The position numbers were made by a program, and so were the translations under genes. From positions 1 to 52,761 of the forward strand of contig JAYYVF010000099.1 of the NCBI GenBank assembly GCA_036343635.1: a DNA stretch of 52,761 nucleotides, in the 5' to 3' direction. The notes beneath the pieces are model-generated. The model worked only from the letters and a program-made list of their open reading frames with translations, was not told the origin of the DNA and did no database searches. This DNA comes from GCA-2693325 sp036343635 (GTDB lineage: Bacteria > Latescibacterota > UBA2968 > UBA8231). Below are positions 35,354 through 44,022 of the stretch, piece after piece (positions within the stretch are counted from its first letter, which is position 1; every line of letters starts with the position of its first letter).

Positions 35354-36061
35354 ATGGAATCTATAGTGTTCGAGCGCATTGATCGAGGAAAGAAAAGTCA
35401 GGATTTTCGGTTGTTGTCCGAACGAAAATGGCTACACGCATTTAAAAATAAAAATGTTCTGGATTTAGGTTGCGGAAGTGGATTATATACTCGATACCTG
35501 ACGGAGCTTGGCATAAATCCTGTTGCGTTCGATATTAGTAAAGGAACAACGAAGCTTGCAAGAGATTATGTAGGTAAAAATGACCTCAAATTCTGTTGTG
35601 GCACTAGCGTAGGACTTCCATTTAAAGACGGATCTTTCGATCTTGTATTGTGCATTGAGACGCTCAGCCATATTCAAAGAGAAGATCAACAATTAGCGTT
35701 AGAAGAAATTTACCGAATTATCAAAGAAAATGGTGTTTTTATTATGAGCGTACACAACTCGACCCGATTCGCATTACAAAATATCGCACGCTTCAAAAAG
35801 CCTGAAAGGGTATATGAGAATCCAGGGTTAACCATATATCCTCTGGAAATGACTGAATTAAAAAATAATTTAATTCTAACCGGATTTTTGCCGACAGTAA
35901 AGTTATTCGTGAATTTTTACAACTCGATTCACCAAAGGTATCCGAGAATGTTTCCGGTGCTCTCGATAATTGAAAATATTTTAGCCCGAATTCCTATATT
36001 GAAACGAATAAGTCTCACTATTATGTATAGGCTTACAAAAACTAAGCCTGTATCATCTTAG
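35354..36061 (+). CDS. Class I SAM-dependent methyltransferase
   Basis: This 235-residue protein has the SAM loop NVLDLGCGSGLYTRYLTELG, the acidic strand VAFDISKG and the post motif LVLCIETLSHIQRED. It begins 3 nt after the fused acyltransferase gene, so translation is coupled. The C-terminal third holds a hydrophobic stretch (PVLSIIENILARIPILKRI) that may touch the membrane, as in methyltransferases acting on lipid-linked glycans. It is the last of three plus-strand methyltransferases in the locus. Confidence 0.85.
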   Translation: MESIVFERIDRGKKSQDFRLLSERKWLHAFKNKNVLDLGCGSGLYTRYLTELGINPVAFDISKGTTKLARDYVGKNDLKFCCGTSVGLPFKDGSFDLVLCIETLSHIQREDQQLALEEIYRIIKENGVFIMSVHNSTRFALQNIARFKKPERVYENPGLTIYPLEMTELKNNLILTGFLPTVKLFVNFYNSIHQRYPRMFPVLSIIENILARIPILKRISLTIMYRLTKTKPVSS

Positions 36062-36070
36062 GATATAACG

Positions 36071-37237
36071 ATGCCTTTAGCTACAAAAGACACTATAAAA
36101 CGGATTAGCCGTACCGTTCTCCAATCGCCAAAAACTTCTTTTTTATGCGCCTGTAAAAAGCTCGAACTGCGACTCTTGAAGTCCGAATCCTCCTCATACG
36201 CATATAATAAGCCGATCAGTATGGATATAGAGCTTACTAATGTCTGCAATCTAAAGTGCTCCTGGTGCGACACACAGTTCTATGCAGATAAATCTATCCC
36301 CGTCAGAGAGATTTCATGGGATAATTTTAAAAAAATTGCACCAAAATTAGAAGGATTAAATCGAGTTATTTTTTGCGGTGGAGGAGAAACCTTAACCTGT
36401 AAACATGCTGCAGAATCTGTCGCGTTGGTAAAAGAATACGTCCCAACCGTCCTTTTGCATAGTAATGGAGTATTACTTCACGGAAAACGCGCTCAAAAGC
36501 TAGCCCAGAGTGGCCTTGATAATCTTCGAGTAAGTATAGATGGATCAGACGAAGAAACTTTCCACAATATCCGGGGAGCTTCTTTATCTAAAATTTTGGC
36601 TAACCTTAAGAATTTCTCGTCTATCAGCGATACTCCAATCTCAACTGTTTCTGTAATGAGTCAAAATAACTGGCGATCTCTGTTAAATGTCCCAGATATG
36701 TTGAGAGAAGTCGAAAATGTAAGACAGCTCTATTTTCAGCCGGTTGAAGTCGAATTCTTGGGTTGGAATCGAGATGATTATTTTATGTCACGAGACCAAC
36801 TCCAGGAATTTTGTGGAACGATCTCCGACAAATGCAAACGTTATGGCTTAGAAACAAACGTAGATGCTCCAGACTTTGATCCACTGTTTTTTGAGCCCTT
36901 CTCACTCTGCGAGTATCCATTTTTTGGTTACATCACACTTAACTACGAGGGATTCGTCTCTCCGTGCTGTAGACTCACAAACGTTGTACATATGGGTGAT
37001 CTAAAGCAACAATCCTTTAAAGAAGTCTGGAACGGAAAACACTTTCGTAAATTGCGAGACTTAATGATCTCGGGTAATTATCCTAGCTATTGTCATGATC
37101 GTTGCAAGCATCGCGTTAAGATGAATTCAATCCCTTCGGACATAACGCCAGGAAAATTAAAGAAACGACCATTAGATAGAGACGGCCGTGTAAATTCAAC
37201 AGATAAGACTGTAGTAGATATAGACCCCGTTCGTTAG
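36071..37237 (+). CDS. Radical SAM enzyme with SPASM domain
   Basis: The [4Fe-4S] motif is C59-N-L-K-C63-S-W-C66 after MDIELTNV, and FCGGGETL is the SAM-binding GGE strand. A C-terminal SPASM region has GFVSPCCRLTN and YPSYCHDRCKHR, whose cysteines would bind one or two auxiliary clusters. The protein is 388 residues long. SPASM enzymes modify peptides or carry out difficult oxidations and epimerisations; in a glycan locus a sugar or aminosugar epimerisation or dehydrogenation is likely. It lies 9 nt after a methyltransferase and 7 nt before the flippase. Confidence 0.9.
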   Translation: MPLATKDTIKRISRTVLQSPKTSFLCACKKLELRLLKSESSSYAYNKPISMDIELTNVCNLKCSWCDTQFYADKSIPVREISWDNFKKIAPKLEGLNRVIFCGGGETLTCKHAAESVALVKEYVPTVLLHSNGVLLHGKRAQKLAQSGLDNLRVSIDGSDEETFHNIRGASLSKILANLKNFSSISDTPISTVSVMSQNNWRSLLNVPDMLREVENVRQLYFQPVEVEFLGWNRDDYFMSRDQLQEFCGTISDKCKRYGLETNVDAPDFDPLFFEPFSLCEYPFFGYITLNYEGFVSPCCRLTNVVHMGDLKQQSFKEVWNGKHFRKLRDLMISGNYPSYCHDRCKHRVKMNSIPSDITPGKLKKRPLDRDGRVNSTDKTVVDIDPVR

Positions 37238-37244
37238 GACATAA

Positions 37245-38714
37245 ATGAACTATCGGCGGCATATTAATAGCGTCGTTCTGGTAGGTATAGCCAATGTCTT
37301 TGTATACGCCAGAAATATGTTTCTGTTACCCATTCTTACCCGATCCTTAGGCATTAACCTATATGGTTTATGGTCGCAACTTTATGCGTTAATCGAGTTA
37401 CTCACTCCTCTTTTTTTACTCCGTTTGCCTTCTGCATTTACTCGCTTTTTAGCCGCAGAGCAAGAGGTCGAAGCCATTCGATCTGGATTTTGGACGTCCT
37501 TTTTAGGTGCATTCTTATCATCCACCCTTTTAAGTTTGACTCTACTTTTAATGTCAGTGCCTGTACGCCATTCCTTCGGAGCCGAATTACGCCAAATCGC
37601 TGATATGTTATGGGTCGTAACACTTTTAATCATGCTTAGTTCTGCATCTAATTCTTGTATAAATTATTTTCGCACTTTTGAAAAATCTGTTCTGTTCAGC
37701 GGAATGATTTTAGTAGAATCGATAGGTTTTTTATTTATCACTTTAGGAGTCTCGTTGATGGGCGGTGATATCATGAGCCCTATTATCGGCTTGGTCTCCG
37801 TAAAAATTATCATCTGCTTGTGGGGTTTACCGAAAATATTCCGAGAGATAGGATTTTGTAAAATCGATTGGAAGACTTTAAAAATCTACCTTTCCTACAG
37901 TTTACCGTTGGTTCCGATGGGTATACTCTATTGGACTATACAAATGAGCGATAGGTATCTAATAGATTTGTTCCTTAGTAAAAAAGAAGTAGGGCGATAC
38001 GCTGCAACGTATACATTAGGCGGACTTATTTCTTTCGTTTACGGTCCAATTTTTGCATTCCTTATGCCTGCAGCAACAAAATTATGGGAGAATAACCAAC
38101 TTGATGACCTAAGACAATTTTTTCTCCGTAGCCTTAAATACCCCTCGATAATAGCCATCCCCATTGCATTTACTTCACCGGTATGGGGACTAACAACTAT
38201 CAAATTGGTAGCCGGAACAAATTATGTGACTAGTAAGATTCTAATATTGGTTGTTTTAATTGGTTACTTAGCATTAATGATCGGTACTTTTTTCGCCACA
38301 ATTCTACACCTAACGAAAAAAAACGCCACGTTATTGTGGATAAATATTCTTACTGCTGGTGTAAATATAGGACTTAACTTAGTGTTTATCCCCGTATATG
38401 GAATAGAGGGAGCAGGTCTTTCAACGGCAATTACTTTTCTTATCCAGACAACCGTTTTCTATCTTTTCTCTCGGCGTTACTTTACATTTGATTTAGGGAT
38501 AAAAAATTTGGTGAAAATCATTATTGCGTCTCTATTATGTACTTTATTGATGTCTTTTTGGGGCATACATAATCTTGAGACTTTAATTACTTGCATTATT
38601 CTCGGAACAAGCGTTTATATTGCATTGCTCTGGATAAGCCACGCAATAACACGCCAAGAGATGACTTTTGCATGGCGTTTTTTCAAGGAGCGTCTACTCT
38701 TTTTATTCACATAA
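37245..38714 (+). CDS. Wzx-type polysaccharide flippase (MOP superfamily)
   Basis: The 489-residue protein has 12 or more predicted hydrophobic helices and opens with NYRRHINSVVLVGIANVFVY. The region SYSLPLVPMGILYWTIQMSDRYLIDLFLS is cut here to its core, SDRYLIDLFLSKKEVGRYAA, which is typical of oligosaccharide flippases. It should move lipid-linked repeat units across the inner membrane. It is the last plus-strand gene of the glycan locus and ends 6 nt before the convergent DNA glycosylase gene. No Wzy polymerase or ligase is apparent in the window, so those steps must be encoded elsewhere. Confidence 0.9.
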   Translation: MNYRRHINSVVLVGIANVFVYARNMFLLPILTRSLGINLYGLWSQLYALIELLTPLFLLRLPSAFTRFLAAEQEVEAIRSGFWTSFLGAFLSSTLLSLTLLLMSVPVRHSFGAELRQIADMLWVVTLLIMLSSASNSCINYFRTFEKSVLFSGMILVESIGFLFITLGVSLMGGDIMSPIIGLVSVKIIICLWGLPKIFREIGFCKIDWKTLKIYLSYSLPLVPMGILYWTIQMSDRYLIDLFLSKKEVGRYAATYTLGGLISFVYGPIFAFLMPAATKLWENNQLDDLRQFFLRSLKYPSIIAIPIAFTSPVWGLTTIKLVAGTNYVTSKILILVVLIGYLALMIGTFFATILHLTKKNATLLWINILTAGVNIGLNLVFIPVYGIEGAGLSTAITFLIQTTVFYLFSRRYFTFDLGIKNLVKIIIASLLCTLLMSFWGIHNLETLITCIILGTSVYIALLWISHAITRQEMTFAWRFFKERLLFLFT

Positions 38715-38720
38715 TTTTAA

Positions 38721-39647
38721 TCATTTACTATCAAAATCTTTACCTTGATGAAGTTTACACTCCAGCCTAAATGCCAAATTTTGGTATGGATCCCAAAGAG
38801 CATAATACTCCTCAATACAGGTTTTTTTATCCGACCTTCCAAGAAGGCGCATAATTCTTCGAACTTCAGAATCTATCGGTATCCTATCATTTTTTCCCAA
38901 TAACATAGCTACGTGGTTTATACTGTAACTACCCAATCCTTTTACAGTACTTAACTCTTGAAGTATTGCGTCTTTAGACCAACCAACAAATTCATCACAA
39001 ATATTAAATTTCTTAGCTATATTCCTCAAATATTTGCTTCGGTAACCCATCCTCCCCTCACCTTCTAATACCGACATAGGAATAGACAAGACTTGAGAAA
39101 CAGACGGGAATGTCTTATCGGCGTCAACCCACCCAAAATGTTTAGTGCACACACCCAAAAGAGATTGGCACATTTTTTTTGTATAAGCCCAAGATGCATT
39201 CGTCGTAAACAATGTCTTTATCACATCTTCAAATAGTGATGATCCTCGCAAAAAAGGATTTAATTCCTTTTTTGCCATTTGGCAGATTTCCGGGTCTAAT
39301 GAACGCGCCTTTTTTAAGAATTGAGTATAATCCGCATCACAGTTAAACATATATTCCAAGCGTAATGAAAGGTTCTTCATCAGATTGGCACGTATAGGCT
39401 TTTTACTGGAAGCAAAGCACATGATTTCTTTTTCAGTGCCTTGTTTCATAATTAATTGAACTGTTTGTTGCCCAAAATGTTCAATCCGTTTTAAAATTTG
39501 AGCTTCTTCATCCCAAAAATAAGGTTCTAACTGCGACCAGCCGTGTGACCTAATAATTCCAATAAAATTTCCATGAGGAAGACGGATTCTTAGACGCTTA
39601 GAGTAGGAACCCCTTCGGATTTCGAGCGTGTCTTTTTCTATACACAT
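38721..39647 (-). CDS. HhH-GPD DNA glycosylase (AlkA/OGG-like)
   Basis: The C-terminal 180 residues contain the helix-hairpin-helix KGLGSYSINHVAMLLG followed by RIPIDSEVRRIM, where the aspartate is the catalytic residue of the HhH-GPD superfamily. The N-terminal 100 residues form a mixed beta domain as in AlkA and OGG1. Such enzymes remove alkylated or oxidised bases in base-excision repair. No iron-sulfur cluster cysteines are visible. The ATG at 39647 is preferred to TTG codons just upstream. It lies 18 nt after the large putative glycosidase gene on the same strand. The base removed cannot be told from the motif. Confidence 0.85.
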   Translation of the reverse strand: MCIEKDTLEIRRGSYSKRLRIRLPHGNFIGIIRSHGWSQLEPYFWDEEAQILKRIEHFGQQTVQLIMKQGTEKEIMCFASSKKPIRANLMKNLSLRLEYMFNCDADYTQFLKKARSLDPEICQMAKKELNPFLRGSSLFEDVIKTLFTTNASWAYTKKMCQSLLGVCTKHFGWVDADKTFPSVSQVLSIPMSVLEGEGRMGYRSKYLRNIAKKFNICDEFVGWSKDAILQELSTVKGLGSYSINHVAMLLGKNDRIPIDSEVRRIMRLLGRSDKKTCIEEYYALWDPYQNLAFRLECKLHQGKDFDSK

Positions 39648-39665
39648 CAACAAAGATGATAATTT

Positions 39666-41597
39666 TTAAAAAGGAAGTGTGTATGACGGGTCATTAACGT
39701 ACCTTTGCGTCTTAAGATTAAGTCGTATTTCCGTCCCTGGGCGCATCTTTATTTCAATTTTCGAAGCTTTTACGGTACAGGAATTCGTTTTTGTGACCAA
39801 TGGCTCCGCACTATAGGTGCCTGCATATCCGCCAAGCCCACCAGGCCAATCGCTGGTGCACATCTCAAAATTTGCCTCCGTAAAACGATGCTCTCCAAAA
39901 GTTCCCGCCTGAATCAGTAGGCTACGAGATTCAGTAACACTAGTGTTAACTAGCCGAACCGTCGTCCTATCAGCAGAAAGCTTCTCAACAAGAGCTGCTA
40001 CATCGATAGGTAAGCCTGATCGACGGCGATCCAAGTCAAAATAACGTAACCTTGCATGGAGTAATCCTCCATTGTATATAGGTTGCGGAGCGCCTAATGC
40101 CAATTGTATCAGTGCCTCAGAAGTAACAGGATTCCCCCATTGCCAGTGATGCACATGATGCTGAGTCCCAACCTCTTTATCGGCCTCAACTTGTGCCATC
40201 CTACGAGCTATCTGTGTATAACTCCCCTGCTGAATTAATTCTGGGTAATGTGGGTTCCGACCCTTTAGAAACTCGAACCATGGCTGTTCATGGCCGGAAT
40301 CATGTTTATCCCGAAAGGAGTGAACCTCACTCCAATCATGTGCTTCCGCTTTTCGAAGCCTCTCTACGCGCTCCAAATCGTCATCCCGCATAGAAAGATA
40401 CCATAAGTAGATGGGATAGAGGCCTCCCATAGGCATCCAGTCAAACCACCCAGCATCTCCATGACGATAGGGTACGAGAAACGTTTTGTGACCAACAGAA
40501 ACCGCATTTAGTTGATGGGACCAATTTGACCGTACACTCATCTCTTCATTATGTGGATTTTTTGATTCACCCAATTCCAGTATGCGATCCATTTGTTGTC
40601 GGGGTAATTCTAAATAGCTCTCATCTCTCGTCAACAGGTAAGCATTTGCACCTGCATCAACCGTTGCAAAATGCATCGTCAAAAACCCATGAGGAAACGT
40701 CCACCCATAGCGACCCCCATACCATTTGCCGCCAACATATTCGCCTACTTTTCCAGAAGGCCCAATTTGATCTGGCAAAAGACCACCATTTTCCTTTGCA
40801 CGAACCATCCACGCATCGGTATACTCTATGACCCAGTTCCGATACTTTTCCTTTCCAGTAAGAATGAATGCATTGGTCATCATTGAGGTAATTGCCAAGT
40901 TTGCCGGTGCATCGCCCGCTCGCCAACGCCTATTCATTTCCTCTCCCATTAATCGGGCTTTTGCTGGATCAACTAAATCCTTAACAGAATTAATGTCGGG
41001 CAAATCATAAAAAGGTAATCCATAAGGTTCCATAGTCGTACCAACAGGATTATATGGACGTGGAGATTGATCTGTATTGGATGCAATCGCACCTCTACTA
41101 CCATTTAGCCCAGACAACACAATTTTGTGCTCAGGATCGTAATTGATTGCATCGGCGTCTTCATTTAAGTAAAAGCCCGCAAATCTACGAGCCAAATCTT
41201 GGAGATCGTTATTTCCTGGTAGCGTTAAACATAGGTTATAGAAGAGAACATCGGCTTCAGATTGATGCATCTGATCTTCACAAAAACCATAATCTTTGTG
41301 GTATGATCCTAACCTACCTAATTGGCCTAGAATAGCCCCATACTGACGTTCGGCCAGTGACAAAAGATGATCTCCCCCGCCAACAGAGTACACCAGAGGC
41401 CAGTTAAAAAATGGTTCAAAAAAATCATCTGGCGACCCACCTCCCCATGAATCCTCCCAAATAAATTCGCCGTTTTCTCGTGTGAAATGTCTTAGATATG
41501 GTCCAGAAACAGAGTCAATAGACTCAAACAATTTGCGTTGCCATATAGCCCAAGAGGGTATTTTTTGACATGGTAAGTTGACACAAATTTGCTCCAT
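39666..41597 (-). CDS. Large uncharacterised protein, probable alpha/alpha-barrel carbohydrate-active enzyme
   Basis: I do not recognise a named family for this 643-residue protein. Many helices with aromatic and acidic loops (DSWGGGSPDDFFEPFFNWP, YGFCEDQMHQSEAD, YHKDYG, QHHVHHWQWGNPVTSEA) suggest an alpha/alpha toroid such as those of polysaccharide lyases and glycosidases. The last 120 residues are beta-rich (LSADRTTVRLVNTSVTESRS), as in an accessory beta-sandwich. There is no signal peptide. It stands upstream of the DNA glycosylase gene and has the long 41.6-42.0 kb gap as its promoter region. A sugar-hydrolysing or lyase role is inferred from composition only. Confidence 0.7.
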   Translation of the reverse strand: MEQICVNLPCQKIPSWAIWQRKLFESIDSVSGPYLRHFTRENGEFIWEDSWGGGSPDDFFEPFFNWPLVYSVGGGDHLLSLAERQYGAILGQLGRLGSYHKDYGFCEDQMHQSEADVLFYNLCLTLPGNNDLQDLARRFAGFYLNEDADAINYDPEHKIVLSGLNGSRGAIASNTDQSPRPYNPVGTTMEPYGLPFYDLPDINSVKDLVDPAKARLMGEEMNRRWRAGDAPANLAITSMMTNAFILTGKEKYRNWVIEYTDAWMVRAKENGGLLPDQIGPSGKVGEYVGGKWYGGRYGWTFPHGFLTMHFATVDAGANAYLLTRDESYLELPRQQMDRILELGESKNPHNEEMSVRSNWSHQLNAVSVGHKTFLVPYRHGDAGWFDWMPMGGLYPIYLWYLSMRDDDLERVERLRKAEAHDWSEVHSFRDKHDSGHEQPWFEFLKGRNPHYPELIQQGSYTQIARRMAQVEADKEVGTQHHVHHWQWGNPVTSEALIQLALGAPQPIYNGGLLHARLRYFDLDRRRSGLPIDVAALVEKLSADRTTVRLVNTSVTESRSLLIQAGTFGEHRFTEANFEMCTSDWPGGLGGYAGTYSAEPLVTKTNSCTVKASKIEIKMRPGTEIRLNLKTQRYVNDPSYTLPF

Positions 41598-42007
41598 TAT
41601 TTCCTCGTAACTTTTTACGCATTACCAAAACTGTTAACAATAAATCTCAATGATTAATCTAATCCACAAATGTTTCAGCTTTTAAAACTAGCTATATTTT
41701 ATAGAAAATATCGGTCACTTTCAAAGATCCAAACTAATCCATGCAATATGCGTTAAACATAATTGCCTTAGTCGTTCTTTTAAATACATATGACTGTAGT
41801 AATTCATAGACCTTAGGCTTTCCCCAAAAACTGGGACCCTTCGTCGAAAATCATTCTAAATAGCAAGCTACAAAAGCTGTTAATTACGCATTTTACTTTC
41901 CATAAGACTGCCTTTTTCTACCAAACCAAAGATGCCTATTCAGAATTCTAGTTAAAAAATATTGGGTTTTATTTTGTTGATAATGAAAAAATGTTACCTA
42001 TCCAGCG
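41598..42007. other. AT-rich 410-nt intergenic region
   Basis: The gap separates a minus-strand and a plus-strand gene, so it should hold divergent promoters. It is strongly AT-rich and has no frame that looks coding. The 9-mer TGTTGATAA at 41975-41983 is the reverse complement of the TTATCAACA words near 43.44 kb. I see no clear hairpin, tRNA or operator. Confidence 0.4.
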
Positions 42008-42199
42008 ATGTCAAATTATCATACCAAAAGTGAATTTTTTGCGCAGATTAATAATTTATTTTCATATAATGCAGATAGCACCAGGGTATGTATGACCCTC
42101 GTTCAGGTTTCCCCCGAACCATATTCATCAATTATGATTTTTAATATAGCCAATGAAAAAATATCTTTGGTAATATCGCAACTATCTTTAAGCCCGTAA
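42008..42199 (+). other. Probable N-terminal piece of the next gene, separated by a frameshift
   Basis: This 63-residue frame starts MSNYHTKSEFFAQINNLFS and runs well up to FNIANEK at about 42160. After an A6 run at 42156-42161 its remaining residues look random, while the frame one base back continues NIFGNIATIFKPVSGRPLL and leads directly into the next gene. A loss or gain of one base in the A run would join the two into a protein of about 320 residues. It could also be programmed slippage or a sequencing indel. Confidence 0.5.
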
Positions 42200-42210
42200 G
42201 TGGACGACCA

Positions 42211-42969
42211 TTGCTTTTCCGAGATGTGGGCACACTTTACGAATCCTGTCATGAACTGGGTATTACAACCATTGCGCAAGACATGAGCTTGTATAATATT
42301 AGGGGTGTATCCTTCCAACCGCTGGCGATGCGAGGATCATGTGGGGCTAAATTGAATAAATCAGAAGACGCCGTTCAAAAAACTGTCCCGCTTGCACCTA
42401 CTGTAAGAAGGTCTATTGCTTCTCCAGTAAGAGTTCCCGGGTTAGAGTATATAACCAAAGATTCGGGGCCCACCGAATGTGAACACTGTTATGGTTTAGG
42501 ACTTATTCCTATTGGGAATCTAGATCACTGGAGTGGTTGCCTTTGGTGTAAGACCTCTAATTTACACGTTTTTATCTGCCGCGTAGGTACTTTGTTTTTG
42601 GCTGTCCGCGACGTTAATAACTCAATAGGATGGGGTGAAAACGTTATAGATGCGTTGCTCCAATGTGAAACAACTATAAACGAGAGCGATTCTGTTTGGT
42701 CAAACAAATATGCGGCAAAAACAGATCAAAAAGATCCTATCTCTGTAACTATTCAACGTCGGACCTACGCAATACTTGAAAAGCAGGCTCTATTACAAGG
42801 CTACGGTTTAGATGAAATGTTGGCGAAATTTGCGACGGGAAACATTGAGGGATTTGTTAATAACGGACACAGCGCAATCAGTGAAGAAAAAAACCGAGAC
42901 GAGAACTTAAATACACTCAAAAAAGAGCACACCTCTGATGATTCTACTTCACGCGTGAATACAGGGTAG
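42211..42969 (+). CDS. Hypothetical protein with two Cys-x2-Cys pairs and a ribbon-helix-helix-like C-terminus
   Basis: The open frame begins at a TTG at 42211 but in-frame coding sequence extends back to about 42157, so the true gene probably starts at 42008 with a frame change. I do not recognise the family. The middle has CEHCYGLGLIP and then CLWCKTSNLHVF, two Cys-x2-Cys pairs that could bind zinc. Near the C-terminus PISVTIQRRTYAILEKQALL and GYGLDEMLAKFATGN resemble a ribbon-helix-helix DNA-binding unit, and the tail is highly polar. A DNA-related function is suggested by this and by the neighbouring regulators and dnaA. Confidence in the gene is good, in function low. Confidence 0.6.
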   Translation: MLFRDVGTLYESCHELGITTIAQDMSLYNIRGVSFQPLAMRGSCGAKLNKSEDAVQKTVPLAPTVRRSIASPVRVPGLEYITKDSGPTECEHCYGLGLIPIGNLDHWSGCLWCKTSNLHVFICRVGTLFLAVRDVNNSIGWGENVIDALLQCETTINESDSVWSNKYAAKTDQKDPISVTIQRRTYAILEKQALLQGYGLDEMLAKFATGNIEGFVNNGHSAISEEKNRDENLNTLKKEHTSDDSTSRVNTG

Positions 42970-43046
42970 AATCATTTCCATTGGACTAACTTCAATTGTA
43001 CTCTCTGCTTCTTCAAGTAATTCAATCTTTCAAACTTTTTGCGCTA

Positions 43047-43337
43047 CTAGTCACCAAATAAAGACATTTGTTCTGTTGTTAATAGCGTTGGCTGAGACCC
43101 CTCATCTAATGGAAAATTTTGTTGCAGATAATCAATCGTCCCCAAAAACCCTCGGTACACTACCTCTGCTTTGGTAACATCAAAAGCACTCGCATATTTT
43201 TCTAAGTCATCTAACTGAGCTGGTGTTATGCTTATTGCTACCTTCCTGCAGCGTTTCCCTGTGCGTATCGTTGCATATGAGTCTAATTTTTGAGCATTTC
43301 TTGGAGAAAGTTTGATTTCGAGATTCCGAAGACTCAT
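43047..43337 (-). CDS. Small ribbon-helix-helix-like protein
   Basis: The 96-residue protein has KVAISITPAQLDDLEKYASA followed by FDVTKAEVVYRGFLG, the strand-helix-helix pattern of CopG/Arc-type DNA-binding proteins. The first 30 residues (MSLRNLEIKLSPRNAQKLDS) look like a second, degenerate copy of the same unit. The last 15 residues are polar and aromatic (TEQMSLFGD); a QxSLF-type ending resembles beta-clamp binding peptides such as QL(S/D)LF, which is only a suggestion. AAGGA stands before the ATG. No toxin partner is adjacent, so a solo regulator or a replication-related protein is possible. Confidence 0.55.
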   Translation of the reverse strand: MSLRNLEIKLSPRNAQKLDSYATIRTGKRCRKVAISITPAQLDDLEKYASAFDVTKAEVVYRGFLGTIDYLQQNFPLDEGSQPTLLTTEQMSLFGD

Positions 43338-43536
43338 AAAAGCGTTGATCCTTAGGTAAAAGGGGTTCTGAACGGTTAAACTAAGCCTACAGGCACTGTT
43401 GTCAATACGATTAAGAGCCTAGTTATTAAAAAGTTATCAACATCGTTATCAACAGAAGTTAAGTAATTGTAAATTCAGTGTTTATCTTCTTAATCGAAAA
43501 CACTTGCCTTTGTAACTTCTCGTTCGATTAGAGTAA
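43338..43536. other. AT-rich gap with two DnaA-box-like words, candidate origin segment
   Basis: TTATCAACA occurs at 43434-43442 and at 43446-43454, 12 bp apart on the same strand and separated by TCG. Each differs from the consensus TTATCCACA at one position. The surrounding sequence is AT-rich with long A/T runs. It lies about 1 kb from dnaA. Two near-boxes are few for a full oriC, so this is a candidate only. Confidence 0.35.
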
Positions 43537-44022
43537 TTATTCTTGTAATTGCTGCTTCTCATGTAAAGCCCTAGCGATATTTGTGAGAAGTTTAATATTT
43601 TCGCGGGATAACTCACTAATAATGGAGAAAAATTCTTCTGAAACTGTACTGTCCTCGCCATGCTCGCTTCGACCATTAAATCGGTCGACCAAAAACTCAA
43701 AAGTATCGCTTTCTGCCGATTCAGCTTTTGAACTTACGGCAGCTATCAAGATTTCCGCAAGTTCAAACTCCGCGGAGGTAGACGCTTTAAATTTATAAAC
43801 TAAAGCCAGAAGCAATAAAGGATTTAACTGTAAAATCTCTGCCAGTGCCTGGCAAACTTCTGAAGACGGGACTCGATCGCCCTTTTCTACCTGTCCAATA
43901 TATGTGGACCAAACCCCGCCAGGCTTGCTTTCGGTTGTGATTTTCTGAGCTAATGCCCGTTGGCTGAGGTTAAGCTCTTTCCTCCTCAGAGCTATTAACG
44001 AACCAAATGTTTGCTCTTTCAT
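43537..44022 (-). CDS. XRE-family helix-turn-helix regulator
   Basis: The N-terminal 65 residues form a Cro/C1-type helix-turn-helix: FGSLIALRRKELNLSQRALA is the first part, followed by WSTYIGQVEKGDRVPSSEV with the recognition helix. The rest is helical with no known ligand domain. The ATG at 44022 follows AAGGAG with a short spacer; a longer frame starting with TTG at 44040 contains that site and is unlikely. It is divergent from dnaA across a 387-nt gap and could regulate it. No restriction-modification or toxin gene is adjacent. Confidence 0.85.
   Translation of the reverse strand: MKEQTFGSLIALRRKELNLSQRALAQKITTESKPGGVWSTYIGQVEKGDRVPSSEVCQALAEILQLNPLLLLALVYKFKASTSAEFELAEILIAAVSSKAESAESDTFEFLVDRFNGRSEHGEDSTVSEEFFSIISELSRENIKLLTNIARALHEKQQLQE

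Noticed and set aside
38335..38343. Perfect DnaA box TGTGGATAA inside the flippase gene (a second one lies near 25560 in the glycosyltransferase)
   Set aside because: Both are single words inside coding sequence, far from dnaA and from each other, and are expected by chance in this amount of sequence.
43047..44022. A toxin-antitoxin pair made of the ribbon-helix-helix and XRE genes
   Set aside because: The two genes are 199 nt apart, both look like DNA-binding proteins, and no toxin fold is adjacent.
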